From positions 62,001-126,000 of the forward strand of contig NZ_LSGP01000025.1 in assembly GCF_001611555.1 (NCBI RefSeq): DNA of 64,000 nucleotides, read 5' to 3'. The translations under genes and the position numbers were made by a program. Every line of letters starts with the position of its first letter. The first letter of the stretch is position 1. The notes beneath the pieces are model-generated. The model was not told the DNA's origin. It made no database searches and saw nothing but the letters and a program-made list of their open reading frames with translations. Positions 24,262-34,512 of the stretch are shown piece by piece. This DNA comes from Anaerosporomusa subterranea. Its GTDB lineage: Bacteria; Bacillota; Negativicutes; Sporomusales; Acetonemataceae.

Positions 24262-26862
24262 CTAATCTATAAATAATTCTGGAATATTATATTTCACCTC
24301 TTTTGCCTCGCGTTGAATACTTTTACTTTGGCATGACAAAAGACTATTTTTTAATACATATTCGCCATTTATTTGAGCCACATATTCTCGATGGGTTTTT
24401 ATATAGGTAGATGCTTCTCTCGAAAAACCATTTCTTTGCAACATTATGGTCAGAGGATTTGTTGTCCCATATTCCACATACTCGTACCAGTCATTCTGGA
24501 TCGCGGACAGCTTGTGGTGCATTTTGTATTCGACTGAGAACTTTAAAAAATAGTTTGAAATTCTAAAAAGTATCACATCTTCAATCGCATTCAAAGTGGC
24601 TGAAATAACTATATTTTTATGTTCTCTTGAATCATTATAATTAACAAGTTCTCCATTTATTTCTACTCCCGAAGAGGGGTTTGTCTTCTTATGATCGATG
24701 GCAGCTTTCATAATAAGGCTTAAACCATTTCCTTGAATCCACTGGGCAAGGATAACAGCATACCATCTTAATTTGCCGTGCTGCCCAGTTTTTTTACTTT
24801 TATGTCCAAGCGTAGAAGATTCATATACTTCCCATTTGTAAATCTCACATAATTTCTCAAGGAAAGCTAACAGCTCGTTATAATCAGGATTACCAGATAC
24901 ATTGAAACTGGGATATTTTAATCCTTTTGCTATTGCCATACTGAGGTTATCCATTTGATCTACGGATACGTTAATATCATCATCCGTTTTTGTTTTTGCA
25001 CGGAATAAGGCAGTAATTTTTTCTTCGTCTTGTTGGCTTAGTAAGTTTGCAAACTCTTTTTTGACAACACTATTATTATTACCTGAAACAATATCCCTCA
25101 AGAGGATTATCGCAAATCTCCGCATAAGTGAATACTCATCCGCCGATTGGTTCTTAGGATACTTAAGTAATTCTATTTTTCCAGCAAGCAAGCTTTCAAT
25201 GATTTTCCGTTTTTGTGGTTTTGTCAATTCGGTTACTATTGAAAGCCTTTGCTCAGGAACATCCTTCTGTAATAATTCAATGTACCTTTCTTGCTCGATC
25301 TTATTGTCAGTTCTCACTAAAAATACATTACCATAAAGATTGAACTCAATCCGACCAACACGACCAATAAGATTCCTGAAATCAACAGGAGTCATATTGG
25401 AAAGTCCGTTCTTATAGCTTGTAATAAACAAATTGTCTGCTGGAAGATTGACTCCCTCTACCAAGGTGCTTGTACAAAATATCGTTTTAATCAAACCTTG
25501 TTTAAATAAATCCTCTATCCGCATGCGAATATCGGACGGGAGATACCCTATATGATACGCGACACCTCTGGACAGCACCTCCGCAAGATAGTAGTCACCG
25601 TGAATCTCATTTTTTATATCCCTTGCCAAAGCCAGCAGATCTGAATTTTGTACCTGGGGCAACAGTTTTGAATATTCAAGAGCAAAACTAACTGCTTTAG
25701 CCGTTGAACTGCAATACACGATATTTTGAGAATTTCTTCCGATCAGGGAAACAAACTCACTCAATGAGATACTTCTATTGAATTTGCCAATTTGCGAAAG
25801 TTTGTGGCTACGGTCATTATATGAGTGTGCACAGTTCTCGATTAAGTCTACTAAGTATTTCATTTGGCTTACGGGCGTAAAAGCACTTGTCAATTTGCTT
25901 TCACTTGTTAATTGTGCACCAGGAATCAAATTTAGATAGATTTCTGGATTTGGAATATTAGGTGATAAAAAAACCATATGAGTTTTATGGTTCCTTTTTG
26001 AAAGCATATCTATAACCTTGTAATAAAATGGGCTCCGGCTATCTCTGCTGGAAATCTTATGCGCCTCGTCAATAAATAAATAATCAATCTTAAAGCCTGG
26101 TTTATCCAGTAACAAATACAGCAATCGCTCCGGCGTTAATGTCAAAACAAAATTATGTTGTTGCTGCAAAGACAAAGCACCTGCCGAAGTAACAACGCGA
26201 TAATCGTGTTCTGCAAGCAGATCTTTCAGGTCTTCAATAATCTTACTTGAAACTTCATTGATGAGCGCCTTTGTAGGAATCAATATAGCAAAATTTTGTT
26301 GCGCTCCATCTAAAATCTGTTTTTTAATAAACATACGTATAACAAAAGATTTTCCCATTGATGTCGGGCCGGAATAGCTAAAATATTGGTCATTCAATTT
26401 ATCATATATATTTTTTTGTGACCTAAAAAATTGCTGCGACGGCTCGGCCGGAATACGTAATAATTCTTTTGCGAAACCAATATAAATTCGGTCGAGCATG
26501 TCCGCGCTCTTATATTCTGCGGCTCGCAGATCTAAACCGCGAAAATTTCCTGTGTTCGTCAGCACCGAACCGATGCAATATTGAACATTAGAATCCTCCG
26601 GGTATAGTGTGTGTAACAAGGCAGCAATTTCCTGTGCCCATATTTTATGTATTTCAGAGTTCTTGATATTAGTTGATTTTGAAAGAATGTCCGCAAAACG
26701 TATGGCATGGATGATGTTGATAGGTTTTGGCTTTGCCTTATTGTTGTTAAATAGTAACAACGAATAGTTATATAGAATATTCTCGTATAATTCATTCAAA
26801 TAGTCGTTTTTATCAATATCTACAAAAAGTGCGTCACCCAAAGTTCTGGCCACTTGTATCAT
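24262..26862 (-). CDS. hamB: Hachiman anti-phage helicase HamB
   Basis: This 866-residue superfamily 2 helicase has Walker A SGPTSMGKSF near 173-182, motif II IDEAHKIS near 268, motif III-like FLSPNIPN, and C-terminal motifs TSTLVEGVNLPA and LIGRVGRIE. A long C-terminal extension (about 560-866) has no clear domain. In Hachiman the helicase guards genome integrity and releases the HamA nuclease upon damage or phage DNA. The ATG overlaps the hamA stop by four bases (ATGA), so both are made together. A VOC protein, a broken polymerase and SWIM relic surround it, typical of a defence island. Confidence 0.88.
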   Translation of the reverse strand: MIQVARTLGDALFVDIDKNDYLNELYENILYNYSLLLFNNNKAKPKPINIIHAIRFADILSKSTNIKNSEIHKIWAQEIAALLHTLYPEDSNVQYCIGSVLTNTGNFRGLDLRAAEYKSADMLDRIYIGFAKELLRIPAEPSQQFFRSQKNIYDKLNDQYFSYSGPTSMGKSFVIRMFIKKQILDGAQQNFAILIPTKALINEVSSKIIEDLKDLLAEHDYRVVTSAGALSLQQQHNFVLTLTPERLLYLLLDKPGFKIDYLFIDEAHKISSRDSRSPFYYKVIDMLSKRNHKTHMVFLSPNIPNPEIYLNLIPGAQLTSESKLTSAFTPVSQMKYLVDLIENCAHSYNDRSHKLSQIGKFNRSISLSEFVSLIGRNSQNIVYCSSTAKAVSFALEYSKLLPQVQNSDLLALARDIKNEIHGDYYLAEVLSRGVAYHIGYLPSDIRMRIEDLFKQGLIKTIFCTSTLVEGVNLPADNLFITSYKNGLSNMTPVDFRNLIGRVGRIEFNLYGNVFLVRTDNKIEQERYIELLQKDVPEQRLSIVTELTKPQKRKIIESLLAGKIELLKYPKNQSADEYSLMRRFAIILLRDIVSGNNNSVVKKEFANLLSQQDEEKITALFRAKTKTDDDINVSVDQMDNLSMAIAKGLKYPSFNVSGNPDYNELLAFLEKLCEIYKWEVYESSTLGHKSKKTGQHGKLRWYAVILAQWIQGNGLSLIMKAAIDHKKTNPSSGVEINGELVNYNDSREHKNIVISATLNAIEDVILFRISNYFLKFSVEYKMHHKLSAIQNDWYEYVEYGTTNPLTIMLQRNGFSREASTYIKTHREYVAQINGEYVLKNSLLSCQSKSIQREAKEVKYNIPELFID

Positions 26863-27791
26863 TCTCCTTTCAACTTTTTGATGATAGCGGCTCTATCATT
26901 GGAGGCATCATCAAAAGGAATAACATAGAAATAGAATGAGTAGCCCGACATTTTTGCATTTATAATTTTTTTCGCGATATGTGCAGCATTCGTTTGTATA
27001 TCGTTAGCCATTTTATCTAATACTGCTTTCCGGTAATCAGCATTCGAATACTGTGAAGCATCTATCCCAATTGTATATCCAAGAAAAACCCCAAACGCTC
27101 TGTCAATATTAATGCTTAAATCTCGCTTCGAGGGAATAATCAAATTTTTTATATAATCAATTGTCGCTTCGTTAAACGACTCATTGAATATATTGCTTTC
27201 TACCAGTCTTAACTCATTGTCAGGTTTAGCATTTATTTTAGTAAGGGAATCAAAAGCATCATCTATGGCATCCTTTAAACTGCCAATAATTTTGGATTCT
27301 CCTAAAACCAATTGATAGTAGGGTTCACCTGCTGAATTTTTATCGCACAACAGATGAACACCATCGCTCCCAAACACATATTGATTCCCGGATGTTTTGA
27401 GCTCAACTTTGCTGAGTAGCTTTGGAGCATTTAGTTTTTGCTCTAAGAAAAGGTATAGGAGAATTTCACCGAGTTCACCGCCAGCTCCTTTGTCTTTTGG
27501 ATTGGAGGCATTACGTAGGAGTTCTATTGCTTTAAGTCCGATGGCTTCTTCTTCACCATCCAAACGAAATCTTTCTATCGCAGCCCTCGAAAATACATAC
27601 CGACCAATATTTTTTTGCAGAAATCTATGAAGAGCGGTGTGCGAAAATGCGTTGTTAGAGATATCCAAACAGTAAATACGCAGACAATGCGGGTTCTTAA
27701 GATTCAAGCTACATGCGTGTTTCACTTCTATAAACACAGAATCAAAACCACTCGGTATGCTCGTGCTTTTTAACAACGAATTATCCGACAT
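26859..27791 (-). CDS. hamA: Hachiman effector nuclease HamA (DUF1837)
   Basis: The ATG at 27791 with GAGAGGTAAG upstream gives 310 residues; the longer frame to 27875 adds an unsupported extension. It matches DUF1837: KGAGGELGEILLYLFLEQKL, then the PD-(D/E)xK-like core VELKTSGNQYVFGSDGVHLL and YQLVLGESK with the acidic residues and Lys. In studied Hachiman systems HamA is a DNase held in check by HamB. The gene is preceded by a small HTH gene (27876-28064) on the same strand and overlaps hamB at its end. Confidence 0.85.
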   Translation of the reverse strand: MSDNSLLKSTSIPSGFDSVFIEVKHACSLNLKNPHCLRIYCLDISNNAFSHTALHRFLQKNIGRYVFSRAAIERFRLDGEEEAIGLKAIELLRNASNPKDKGAGGELGEILLYLFLEQKLNAPKLLSKVELKTSGNQYVFGSDGVHLLCDKNSAGEPYYQLVLGESKIIGSLKDAIDDAFDSLTKINAKPDNELRLVESNIFNESFNEATIDYIKNLIIPSKRDLSINIDRAFGVFLGYTIGIDASQYSNADYRKAVLDKMANDIQTNAAHIAKKIINAKMSGYSFYFYVIPFDDASNDRAAIIKKLKGE

Positions 27792-27875
27792 TTTGCTTAC
27801 CTCTCTCATATGCATTTTAACTGCCACTTCTTGAAATCTTTTACACGCTCTATATTTGCTCAAACACTTCTGCAA

Positions 27876-28064
27876 TTACTTTGTTTTTTTATATTTACCA
27901 CTTTTTATACGGGCATCATTTGGTTTTTCAGCATCTTTGGGGATCGCCCATGCGTTGCCAAGCCGTGTTGCGCCTTCGATTCGTCCTCCGGCACAAAGTG
28001 TATGAACTCTTCTTGATGAAATACCCCATTTTTCCGCTGCTTCTGTAGCAGTCATGTATTCCAT
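27876..28064 (-). CDS. Small helix-turn-helix (excisionase/MerR-like) protein
   Basis: The 62-residue product MEYMTATEAAEKWGISSRRV starts with a winged helix-turn-helix (TATEAAEKWGISSRRVHTLC, then RIEGATRLGNAWAIPKDAEK), the fold of excisionase and MerR-type DNA-binding proteins. It lacks any effector domain. RBS GAGAGGG lies before the ATG. It ends 84 bases upstream of hamA, in the same direction, and probably regulates the defence genes or is a leftover of a mobile element. The 297 bases between it and the VOC gene (28065-28360) hold no gene that I can see. Confidence 0.75.
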   Translation of the reverse strand: MEYMTATEAAEKWGISSRRVHTLCAGGRIEGATRLGNAWAIPKDAEKPNDARIKSGKYKKTK

Positions 28065-28360
28065 TTACATTTTCCCTCTCAAACAAGTGTAACTTTCATT
28101 ATTTACCATTTATATTGATTATACTCGAAACTCCGAATAAAATCAAAATGTATTCTCACATAGCAAAAAAGAGCCCACGTCGATGCCACTATCGGCATTA
28201 CACGCAAGCTCATATCAATTATTTTCCTTTTATCCTCATTGATTTCTGTACCACTCTTTAATGTTCAGCAGTAAGTCACATGCCACGTCTATACTCTGTA
28301 TTCTGGTGTTTCAACAGATAATTATCCATTTTATTATAAATATTAATTTCTGCCTTTTTT

Positions 28361-28774
28361 TTAGGGCGCTTCTTCGGCAACAATATTCCAACTTACACCG
28401 AACCTATCAGTAAGCCCTGCATGAAATGAGCTATAAAATGTAGCGGTCGGTGGAAGAGTGATTTGAGCGTCAATATTCAATGCATCAAAAATTTTTTGTG
28501 CCTCTTTTGCTGAGGCTACTTTTGTAGTTAATTTTATCATATTACCTTTGGACACTGGCTGTGCTATTTCATCTGCAAACCAAAAGACTGTATCACAGAT
28601 ATTCATTTCGGCATGCAAAATCCAGTCTTTCAGATTTGCCGGCGGGGCAGTAACACCCTCCGGTACATAATCCCCATATGGCAATGACATCAGAACTTCA
28701 CTATTAAAAACAGTCTGGTAAAACTCCAATGCCTCATTGCAATTTCCTGCAAATGTGATATAAGGTGTGACCAT
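28361..28774 (-). CDS. VOC-family (PhnB-like) protein
   Basis: The 137 residues begin MVTPYITFAGNCNEALEFYQ, the beta-alpha pattern of the glyoxalase/bleomycin-resistance (VOC) superfamily, PhnB-like subgroup. LHAEMNICDTVFWFADE and FYSSFHAGLTDRFGVSWNIV fill the second half. These proteins usually form dimers and may bind a metal or small ligand; no enzyme activity can be assigned. It lies inside the island bounded by rlmD 3' ends but next to its right border. Confidence 0.88.
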   Translation of the reverse strand: MVTPYITFAGNCNEALEFYQTVFNSEVLMSLPYGDYVPEGVTAPPANLKDWILHAEMNICDTVFWFADEIAQPVSKGNMIKLTTKVASAKEAQKIFDALNIDAQITLPPTATFYSSFHAGLTDRFGVSWNIVAEEAP

Positions 28775-28938
28775 GTTTTTACCTCCAGTTATTTTTTATG
28801 GGTAGACAAAGTCCTGTTTATCTTCGCATTATAAAAATATTGCACAAATATCCTGTACAATATTCCACTGTACCAAAAACCCGCGAAATTCGCGGGTTGA
28901 CAACGTATTACCATCCTGTATTTTTGGAGATTCTAACT

Positions 28939-29059
28939 TAATGTTTTCTTCCTTTGTCTGAGGGAACATATTCCACAATTTCCCACAGCATTTGAACCCA
29001 GGCCCCGCCTGGCCTCAAGGGCTGTGTTTTCTTTTCAGCCAAACGCAACACTCCACGTG
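28939..29059 (-). repeat. rlmD 3' end with hairpin (right copy)
   Basis: It covers the last codons of rlmD, its stop at 29015, the hairpin CACAGCCC...GGCCAGGCGGGGCCTGG and the following 60 bases to TAATG. An imperfect direct copy lies at 21280-21397. The hairpin may act as terminator, although the T-run is weak. Confidence 0.65.
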
Positions 29060-30442
29060 ATACGTCTGCGGAAACATATCCACTGGCTGTATCTCTTTTG
29101 TCAAATATCCATTCTCTCCCAAAATGGCCAAGTCCCTTGCCAAAGAAGCGGGATTACAGGAAACATAGACAACGCGCTCAGGCTGCAGCGTGGCGATGAC
29201 TTCCAGCACTTTACGTTCGCAGCCGGCGCGGGGCGGGTCAATCACGACTACATCGGGTTGAACTCCGTCGGCAACCAGCTTTGGCAGCATATCGACTGCA
29301 TCGCCGCAGATGAAATCAGCATTGGTAATGCCGTTTAACTCAGCGTTTTGTTTAGCGTCAGCGATGGCGGGAGCGACGATCTCGATACCAATGACTTTAC
29401 GGCAGTGACGGGCCAGAAACAGGGCGATGGTGCCGGTACCGCAGTAGAGGTCAAGCACGGTCTCTCTACCTGACAGGCAGGCATACTTTACTGCTTGACG
29501 GTAGAGTACAGCTGCTTGCTCAGTGTTTACCTGAAAAAACGACTTAGCGGAAATCCTGAAAGATAGGCCGTCAAGACTATCCAGTATCGTGTCCTTTCCC
29601 CAAATCGTTTTTGTATAATCACCTAAGATGATGTTGGTCTGGCGATCATTAACATTGTGGACCACGCTGACCAGTCCGGGTATAGCTTGGCGCAATCTGC
29701 TTACAATCTCGTTTGCGTGCGGCAGTTCACGGGTAGCGGTAACTAGCACGACCATGACTTCACCGCTAGCTGTGCCGACACGGCCGAGGATATGGCGTAT
29801 CGTGCCTTGATGCAACCTTTCGTTATACACACTGATGCCAAAATTAAGGATGATCTGTTTCACTGTCGCAGCAATCAGGTTATTGGTGTGATGCTGAATA
29901 TGACAAGAGGAACTGTCAATGATGTCATGCGTCCCCTGAGCAAAGCAGCCAACCGCAATTTCACCTGCAGACAGACCGACCGGTGACTGCATCTTATTGC
30001 GGTAATACCAGGGCGAGTCTGCTCCCAACGTGGGATGGACTGTGACATCGGTGAGTTTGCCGATACGTGTAACCGCATCGAGCACAAGCTGGCGCTTGGC
30101 AGCAAGCTGACCGGGATAATTCAAATGCTGCAATTGGCAGCCGCCGCATTGATCATACACGGCGCAGGGCGGCTGACAGCGCGCTTCAGATGGATCTACA
30201 ATCTGAGAAATTTTGCCTCTGGCATAGGTTTTCTTTACTTCCTCGATCATCACTTCGATAGTTTCCCCCGGTAACGCTTCTGGGACAAAGATGGTGAAGT
30301 CTTGGATTCTGCCAACTCCCTCGCCACTATGGCCTAAGCCGGTGATCGAAAGGCGATATTTCTCGCCTCGCCTCACCGGACTACTATTTTTGTCAGAGCC
30401 TACCGGCTGCTTATTAATCTTGCGAATTGATTCAGATTTCAT
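29015..30442 (-). CDS. rlmD: 23S rRNA (uracil-5)-methyltransferase, RlmD/RlmCD type
   Basis: The 475-residue protein has an N-terminal TRAM domain (about 25-85; GLGHSGEGVGRIQDFTIFVP), a 4Fe-4S cluster site CQPPCAVYDQCGGCQLQHL, and a SAM-dependent methyltransferase domain with VLDLYCGTGTIALFLARHC and VVIDPPRAGCERKV. The catalytic Cys is in VYVSCNPASLARDL. It methylates uridine in 23S rRNA. Its start overlaps the end of the protease gene at 30432 by 11 bases, so it is the second gene of that operon. Bacillota often have several paralogues; RlmD versus RlmCD cannot be separated by eye. Confidence 0.92.
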   Translation of the reverse strand: MKSESIRKINKQPVGSDKNSSPVRRGEKYRLSITGLGHSGEGVGRIQDFTIFVPEALPGETIEVMIEEVKKTYARGKISQIVDPSEARCQPPCAVYDQCGGCQLQHLNYPGQLAAKRQLVLDAVTRIGKLTDVTVHPTLGADSPWYYRNKMQSPVGLSAGEIAVGCFAQGTHDIIDSSSCHIQHHTNNLIAATVKQIILNFGISVYNERLHQGTIRHILGRVGTASGEVMVVLVTATRELPHANEIVSRLRQAIPGLVSVVHNVNDRQTNIILGDYTKTIWGKDTILDSLDGLSFRISAKSFFQVNTEQAAVLYRQAVKYACLSGRETVLDLYCGTGTIALFLARHCRKVIGIEIVAPAIADAKQNAELNGITNADFICGDAVDMLPKLVADGVQPDVVVIDPPRAGCERKVLEVIATLQPERVVYVSCNPASLARDLAILGENGYLTKEIQPVDMFPQTYHVECCVWLKRKHSP

Positions 30443-32864
30443 GTTTTGTTCCGGAAACCTCGCCTTCCTCTTTGCGGGACAACCGCAATAGCGTCTCTGT
30501 ATAGTTTTTCAGCTTACGGCCAACCAGTTCATGCACAGTCTCGCTCGGGTATGCTCCATCGTCTTGCTGTTGTCCGGCTGGAATGCCTGTCAACACTTCA
30601 ATACCTTCATCGATGGTTTTAACTGCGTAGATATGGAATTTACCGTCTCGTACTGCGGAGATGACTTCTTCATTCAGATTCAAGTGGTCAATATTCTGAT
30701 GCGGGATCATGACCCCTTGGTCGCCAGTTAAGCCTTTTAGCTTGCATACAGCAAAATAACCTTCGATTTTTTCTGTTGCGCCGCCAATGGGTTGGATCTC
30801 GCCTTTCTGGTTGACTGAGCCGGTTACGGCGATATTTTGTTTAATCGGCAAGCTAGATAAGCTGGAAAGTATAGCATACAATTCCGTACTGGACGCGCTG
30901 TCGCCGTCCACCCCGTCGTAAAGTTGCTCGAACGTCAGACTAACAGTGACAGCCAGCGGGAAACCCTGAGCATATTTCTCGCCCAAATAGCCGCTGAGGA
31001 TGAGTACTCCCTTGGTATGGCTGGCACCTGAACTCTTCGTTTCCCGTTCGATGTTGACGACACCACTTTTACCGATAAAGGTATTGGCGGTAATACGAGA
31101 TGGTTTGCCAAACATATACTCGCCGATTGACAGCACGGCTAATCCGTTGACCTGACCGACTTTGGCGCCGTCTGTATCGATCAAAAGGGTCCCATCTGCG
31201 AACATTTCCTGCAGCTTTTCTTCGTATTTATTCGAGCGATAGCGTTTTTCGGTGATAGCCTGCTGGATATGCCGTTCACTAATCAACTGGCTATGATCAA
31301 GGGTTGCCCAAACATCAGCTTCACATAGCAGTTCGACTACTTCACTAAAGCGGGTGGTAAGTTTTTTCTGTGAACCGGCTAGCCGTGACGAATAGACAAG
31401 CACTTCGCGAACTGCCGAACGGTCAAAGTGTTTGAGGTTTTCCCGTTTAACGGTGGAACTGATAAAGCCAGATAACTTCTGGTTATTGAGTTGATTGTTA
31501 TCCATTTCCACGTCAAAGTCGGCATAAACCTTGAATAGTTTGCGAAAATCTTCATCATAGGAAAATAAGAGATTATATAGGTAGGGATTGCCAATCAGGA
31601 TGACTTTAACCTGAATCGGAATCGCCGCTGGCTTTAGTGAAGCCATGGCTAGCATGCCGTAATGTTCGCCCAGATTTTCCAAGAAAAGTTTTTTTGTTTT
31701 TAGGGCGCGTTTCAGGCCATCCCAGGAACCGAGATTAGTCAGCACATCACGGGCATGCAGGATTAAGTAACCACCATTTGCTCGATGCAAAGCGCCTGGT
31801 TTGATCATCGAAAAATCAGTGCTGACCATACCCATCCGAGTCTCGTATTCGACTCGACCGACCAAATTGTAGTAGGTCGGATTGCTTTCGATGATCACTG
31901 GAGCCCCACGGGTCTCCCGGTTGTCAACCAGCAGGTTGACTTTATATTTATCTTTGGCGGATTCTTTCGCGCCACGCTGGAATAACAGCAACGGGTTGAC
32001 ATCTTCATCAGCCTCCGGCTTGAAGTCATGGATGTTTTTCACCACATCCTTCTTAACAGACTCCAAGTATTCAACCACCGCTTCATGCTCATGATATTTA
32101 TTGATCAGATCGTCAATTACATAACCGACCGCGAATAAACCAATCTTTCCGTCCAATTCTTTAATTTCTTCTCGTGCCTGACGCTCAACATTTTGCACAA
32201 AGCGAATAGACTCCAAGGCTTTTTCATGGACGGCTAACAGTTTTTTCTCAATCGTTTCGCGTTCTTCTTGCTCTAATTTTTGAAATTCATCTGGCGTCAG
32301 TGGCTTGCCCTCACTCATCGGGATACCAACAAAACCTGTTGTTGACCACTGTGGCATTATCCCCAGTTCAATGGCTCTTTGGTTAAAAGCTTCGAGAGTC
32401 TGCGCACGCTGTTCTTGCAATTTACTGAGAATGGCGTTTTTAGCTTGCTCGTAATCATCGCCGCTAAAGACTTTCGGAATATCTGTTTTTAGTTCTTCCA
32501 CCAATGCCTCAATATCTTTGCGTAGAGTAAACCCTAAACCTGCAGGCAATGAAAAGGCAATTGGCTGGCTAGGATTCTCAAAATTATTGACATAGCACCA
32601 GTCATCTGGCGCCGCTTCTTTAGCCGCGGCTTGACAGACAGCCCCTTCGGCATAGGTAATCTTGCCGGTTCCAACCAACCCGGAAACATAAATGTTGTAG
32701 CCTGGATTTTTGGCTAATAGACCAAATTCGACAGCTTTAACCGCCCGCTCCTGACCAATCATGACTTCGAGTGGAGGGACTGTTTCCGTCGTATCAAAAT
32801 CGAAATGACACAAATCACAATGATAACGCAGCTTTTCGGGTGGCAGCTCTTTCGTTCCCGCCAT
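30432..32864 (-). CDS. LonB-like ATP-dependent protease
   Basis: The ATG at 32864 has AAGGGAG upstream, giving 810 residues; the frame to 32966 is longer but lacks a site. Domains: a Cys-pair segment (YHCDLCHFDFD, about 15-25), AAA module with Walker A SGLVGTGKITYAEG, a long helical region, and the Lon protease domain with catalytic Ser in DGDSASSTELYA and Lys in GGATEKIEGYF. It is a cytosolic Ser-Lys protease of the archaeal LonB-related, AAA_32-containing group, separate from classical LonA. It is the first gene of an operon with rlmD. Confidence 0.9.
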   Translation of the reverse strand: MAGTKELPPEKLRYHCDLCHFDFDTTETVPPLEVMIGQERAVKAVEFGLLAKNPGYNIYVSGLVGTGKITYAEGAVCQAAAKEAAPDDWCYVNNFENPSQPIAFSLPAGLGFTLRKDIEALVEELKTDIPKVFSGDDYEQAKNAILSKLQEQRAQTLEAFNQRAIELGIMPQWSTTGFVGIPMSEGKPLTPDEFQKLEQEERETIEKKLLAVHEKALESIRFVQNVERQAREEIKELDGKIGLFAVGYVIDDLINKYHEHEAVVEYLESVKKDVVKNIHDFKPEADEDVNPLLLFQRGAKESAKDKYKVNLLVDNRETRGAPVIIESNPTYYNLVGRVEYETRMGMVSTDFSMIKPGALHRANGGYLILHARDVLTNLGSWDGLKRALKTKKLFLENLGEHYGMLAMASLKPAAIPIQVKVILIGNPYLYNLLFSYDEDFRKLFKVYADFDVEMDNNQLNNQKLSGFISSTVKRENLKHFDRSAVREVLVYSSRLAGSQKKLTTRFSEVVELLCEADVWATLDHSQLISERHIQQAITEKRYRSNKYEEKLQEMFADGTLLIDTDGAKVGQVNGLAVLSIGEYMFGKPSRITANTFIGKSGVVNIERETKSSGASHTKGVLILSGYLGEKYAQGFPLAVTVSLTFEQLYDGVDGDSASSTELYAILSSLSSLPIKQNIAVTGSVNQKGEIQPIGGATEKIEGYFAVCKLKGLTGDQGVMIPHQNIDHLNLNEEVISAVRDGKFHIYAVKTIDEGIEVLTGIPAGQQQDDGAYPSETVHELVGRKLKNYTETLLRLSRKEEGEVSGTKHEI

Positions 32865-33017
32865 AAGATCCACTCCCTTTCCTTGCGTACAGTATATTTC
32901 CGCTTGCTTGGGCAGAATTCCTTTTTTTGCATGATCGTCGAATGGAAGTAACGAGCGCCATACCAATTGGATTATGTGTTTTCAAAAGTGGTTTCATACC
33001 TTGATAATACTGGTTTC

Positions 33018-33069
33018 GATACATCAAAGAAAACCGCCCTATTCATTAGGCGGTTTTCTTTGATGTATC
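33018..33069 (-). terminator. Terminator of the gatCAB operon
   Basis: A nearly perfect 20-base stem, GATACATCAAAGAAAACCGC and its complement, around TATTCATTA. It begins seven bases beyond the gatB stop and contains T-runs on both strands. Confidence 0.85.
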
Positions 33070-33075
33070 CATATT

Positions 33076-34512
33076 TTATACCATTCGTTCTTTCAGCAGA
33101 CGATTGACCAAATCTGGATTTGCACGGCCTTTGGTTTGCTTCATGATTTGACCAACAAGGAAACCAATAGCTCTTTCTTTGCCTGCTTTGAAATCGGCGA
33201 CAGATTGCGGGTTTGCAGCTAGAACAGCATCGACAATGGCGATAATTTCTCCTTCATTACTGATCTGGGATAATCCTTTTTCAGCAACAATGGTAGCAGC
33301 GTCTTTACCTGTCTCCCACATATCTTCAAATACCGTTTTAGCGATTTTACCAGAAATCGCACCTTTGTCTAGCATGCCTAGCAAAACTGCCAGTTTTTCA
33401 GGCGAAACCGGGCTTTCAGCAATGCTCAGGCCTGCAGCATTTAGGTGTTTGGACACATCGCCCATTAGCCAGTTGGCTGCTTGTTTAGCATCCACACCTA
33501 GCTTGACCGTAGCGTCAAAGTAATCAGCCATGGCGCGGCTGGCGGTAATGACTTCTGCATCGTATGACGAAAGTCCATGTTCAGCCATCAACCGTTTTTG
33601 CCGTGACTCAGGCAATTCAGGCAAGCTGCGGCGGATTGCTTCCACCCGTTCTGGATCAACCACAACCGGCGGCAGATCTGGCTCAGGAAAATAGCGGTAA
33701 TCGTGAGCTTGCTCTTTACTACGCATCGATAGCGTAATCCCTTTGGCTTCGTCCCAGGTCCGCGTTTCTTGCACGATGCGGCCACCGCTTTCGAGAACGT
33801 CGGTGTGTCGCATGACTTCATATTCGAGTCCCTTTTGCACTGAGCGGAAGGAATTGAGATTTTTCAGCTCTGCTTTTACGCCAAGCTTTTCTTCACCAAC
33901 TGGCCGTAGCGAGATGTTGGCATCACAGCGCAGGCTGCCCTCTTCCATCTTGCAGTCAGAGACATCGATGTATTCAAGAATCGTCTTCATTTTTTCTAGA
34001 TAGGCTTTCGCTTCTTCTGGTGAACGCAGGTCAGGCTCGGATACGATCTCCAGCAGAGGAACCCCGGTCCGGTTATAGTCAACTAGCGCATATTCAGAAC
34101 GTGAAATCGTCCCTGAGTGGACAAGCTTACCCGCATCTTCTTCCATATGCACGCGGGTGATCCCGATGCGTCGGGTCTGGCCGTTCACTTCAATATCGAG
34201 ATAGCCGTCGACTGCGATCGGAAGGTCATATTGCGAAGTCTGAAAGTTTTTTGGCAAATCGGGGTAATAGTAATTTTTACGGTCAAATTTGCTAAACGGC
34301 AATATTTTGCAATTAAGCGCCAAGCCAGTACGGATGGCGAATTCGACGACTTTCTCATTAAGCACAGGCAGCACACCTGGCAGGCCCAGGCACACCGGGC
34401 AGACATTGGTGTTCTGATCTGCGCCAAATCGGGTACTACAACCGCAGAAAATCTTAGATTCGGTCTTCAACTCGGTGTGGACTTCAAGTCCAACGACAAC
34501 TTCCCAATTCAT
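33076..34512 (-). CDS. gatB: Asp-tRNA(Asn)/Glu-tRNA(Gln) amidotransferase subunit B
   Basis: The 478 residues start with [20 protein letters not shown] and show the zinc site [20 protein letters not shown], the kinase motif region [16 protein letters not shown] and a C-terminal YqeY-like tail ([20 protein letters not shown]). GatB phosphorylates the Glu or Asp on mischarged tRNA before amidation. Its ATG shares one base with the gatA stop. The gene order C-A-B and lack of gaps are usual for Bacillota. No other amidotransferase genes are in view. Confidence 0.97.
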   Translation of the reverse strand: MNWEVVVGLEVHTELKTESKIFCGCSTRFGADQNTNVCPVCLGLPGVLPVLNEKVVEFAIRTGLALNCKILPFSKFDRKNYYYPDLPKNFQTSQYDLPIAVDGYLDIEVNGQTRRIGITRVHMEEDAGKLVHSGTISRSEYALVDYNRTGVPLLEIVSEPDLRSPEEAKAYLEKMKTILEYIDVSDCKMEEGSLRCDANISLRPVGEEKLGVKAELKNLNSFRSVQKGLEYEVMRHTDVLESGGRIVQETRTWDEAKGITLSMRSKEQAHDYRYFPEPDLPPVVVDPERVEAIRRSLPELPESRQKRLMAEHGLSSYDAEVITASRAMADYFDATVKLGVDAKQAANWLMGDVSKHLNAAGLSIAESPVSPEKLAVLLGMLDKGAISGKIAKTVFEDMWETGKDAATIVAEKGLSQISNEGEIIAIVDAVLAANPQSVADFKAGKERAIGFLVGQIMKQTKGRANPDLVNRLLKERMV

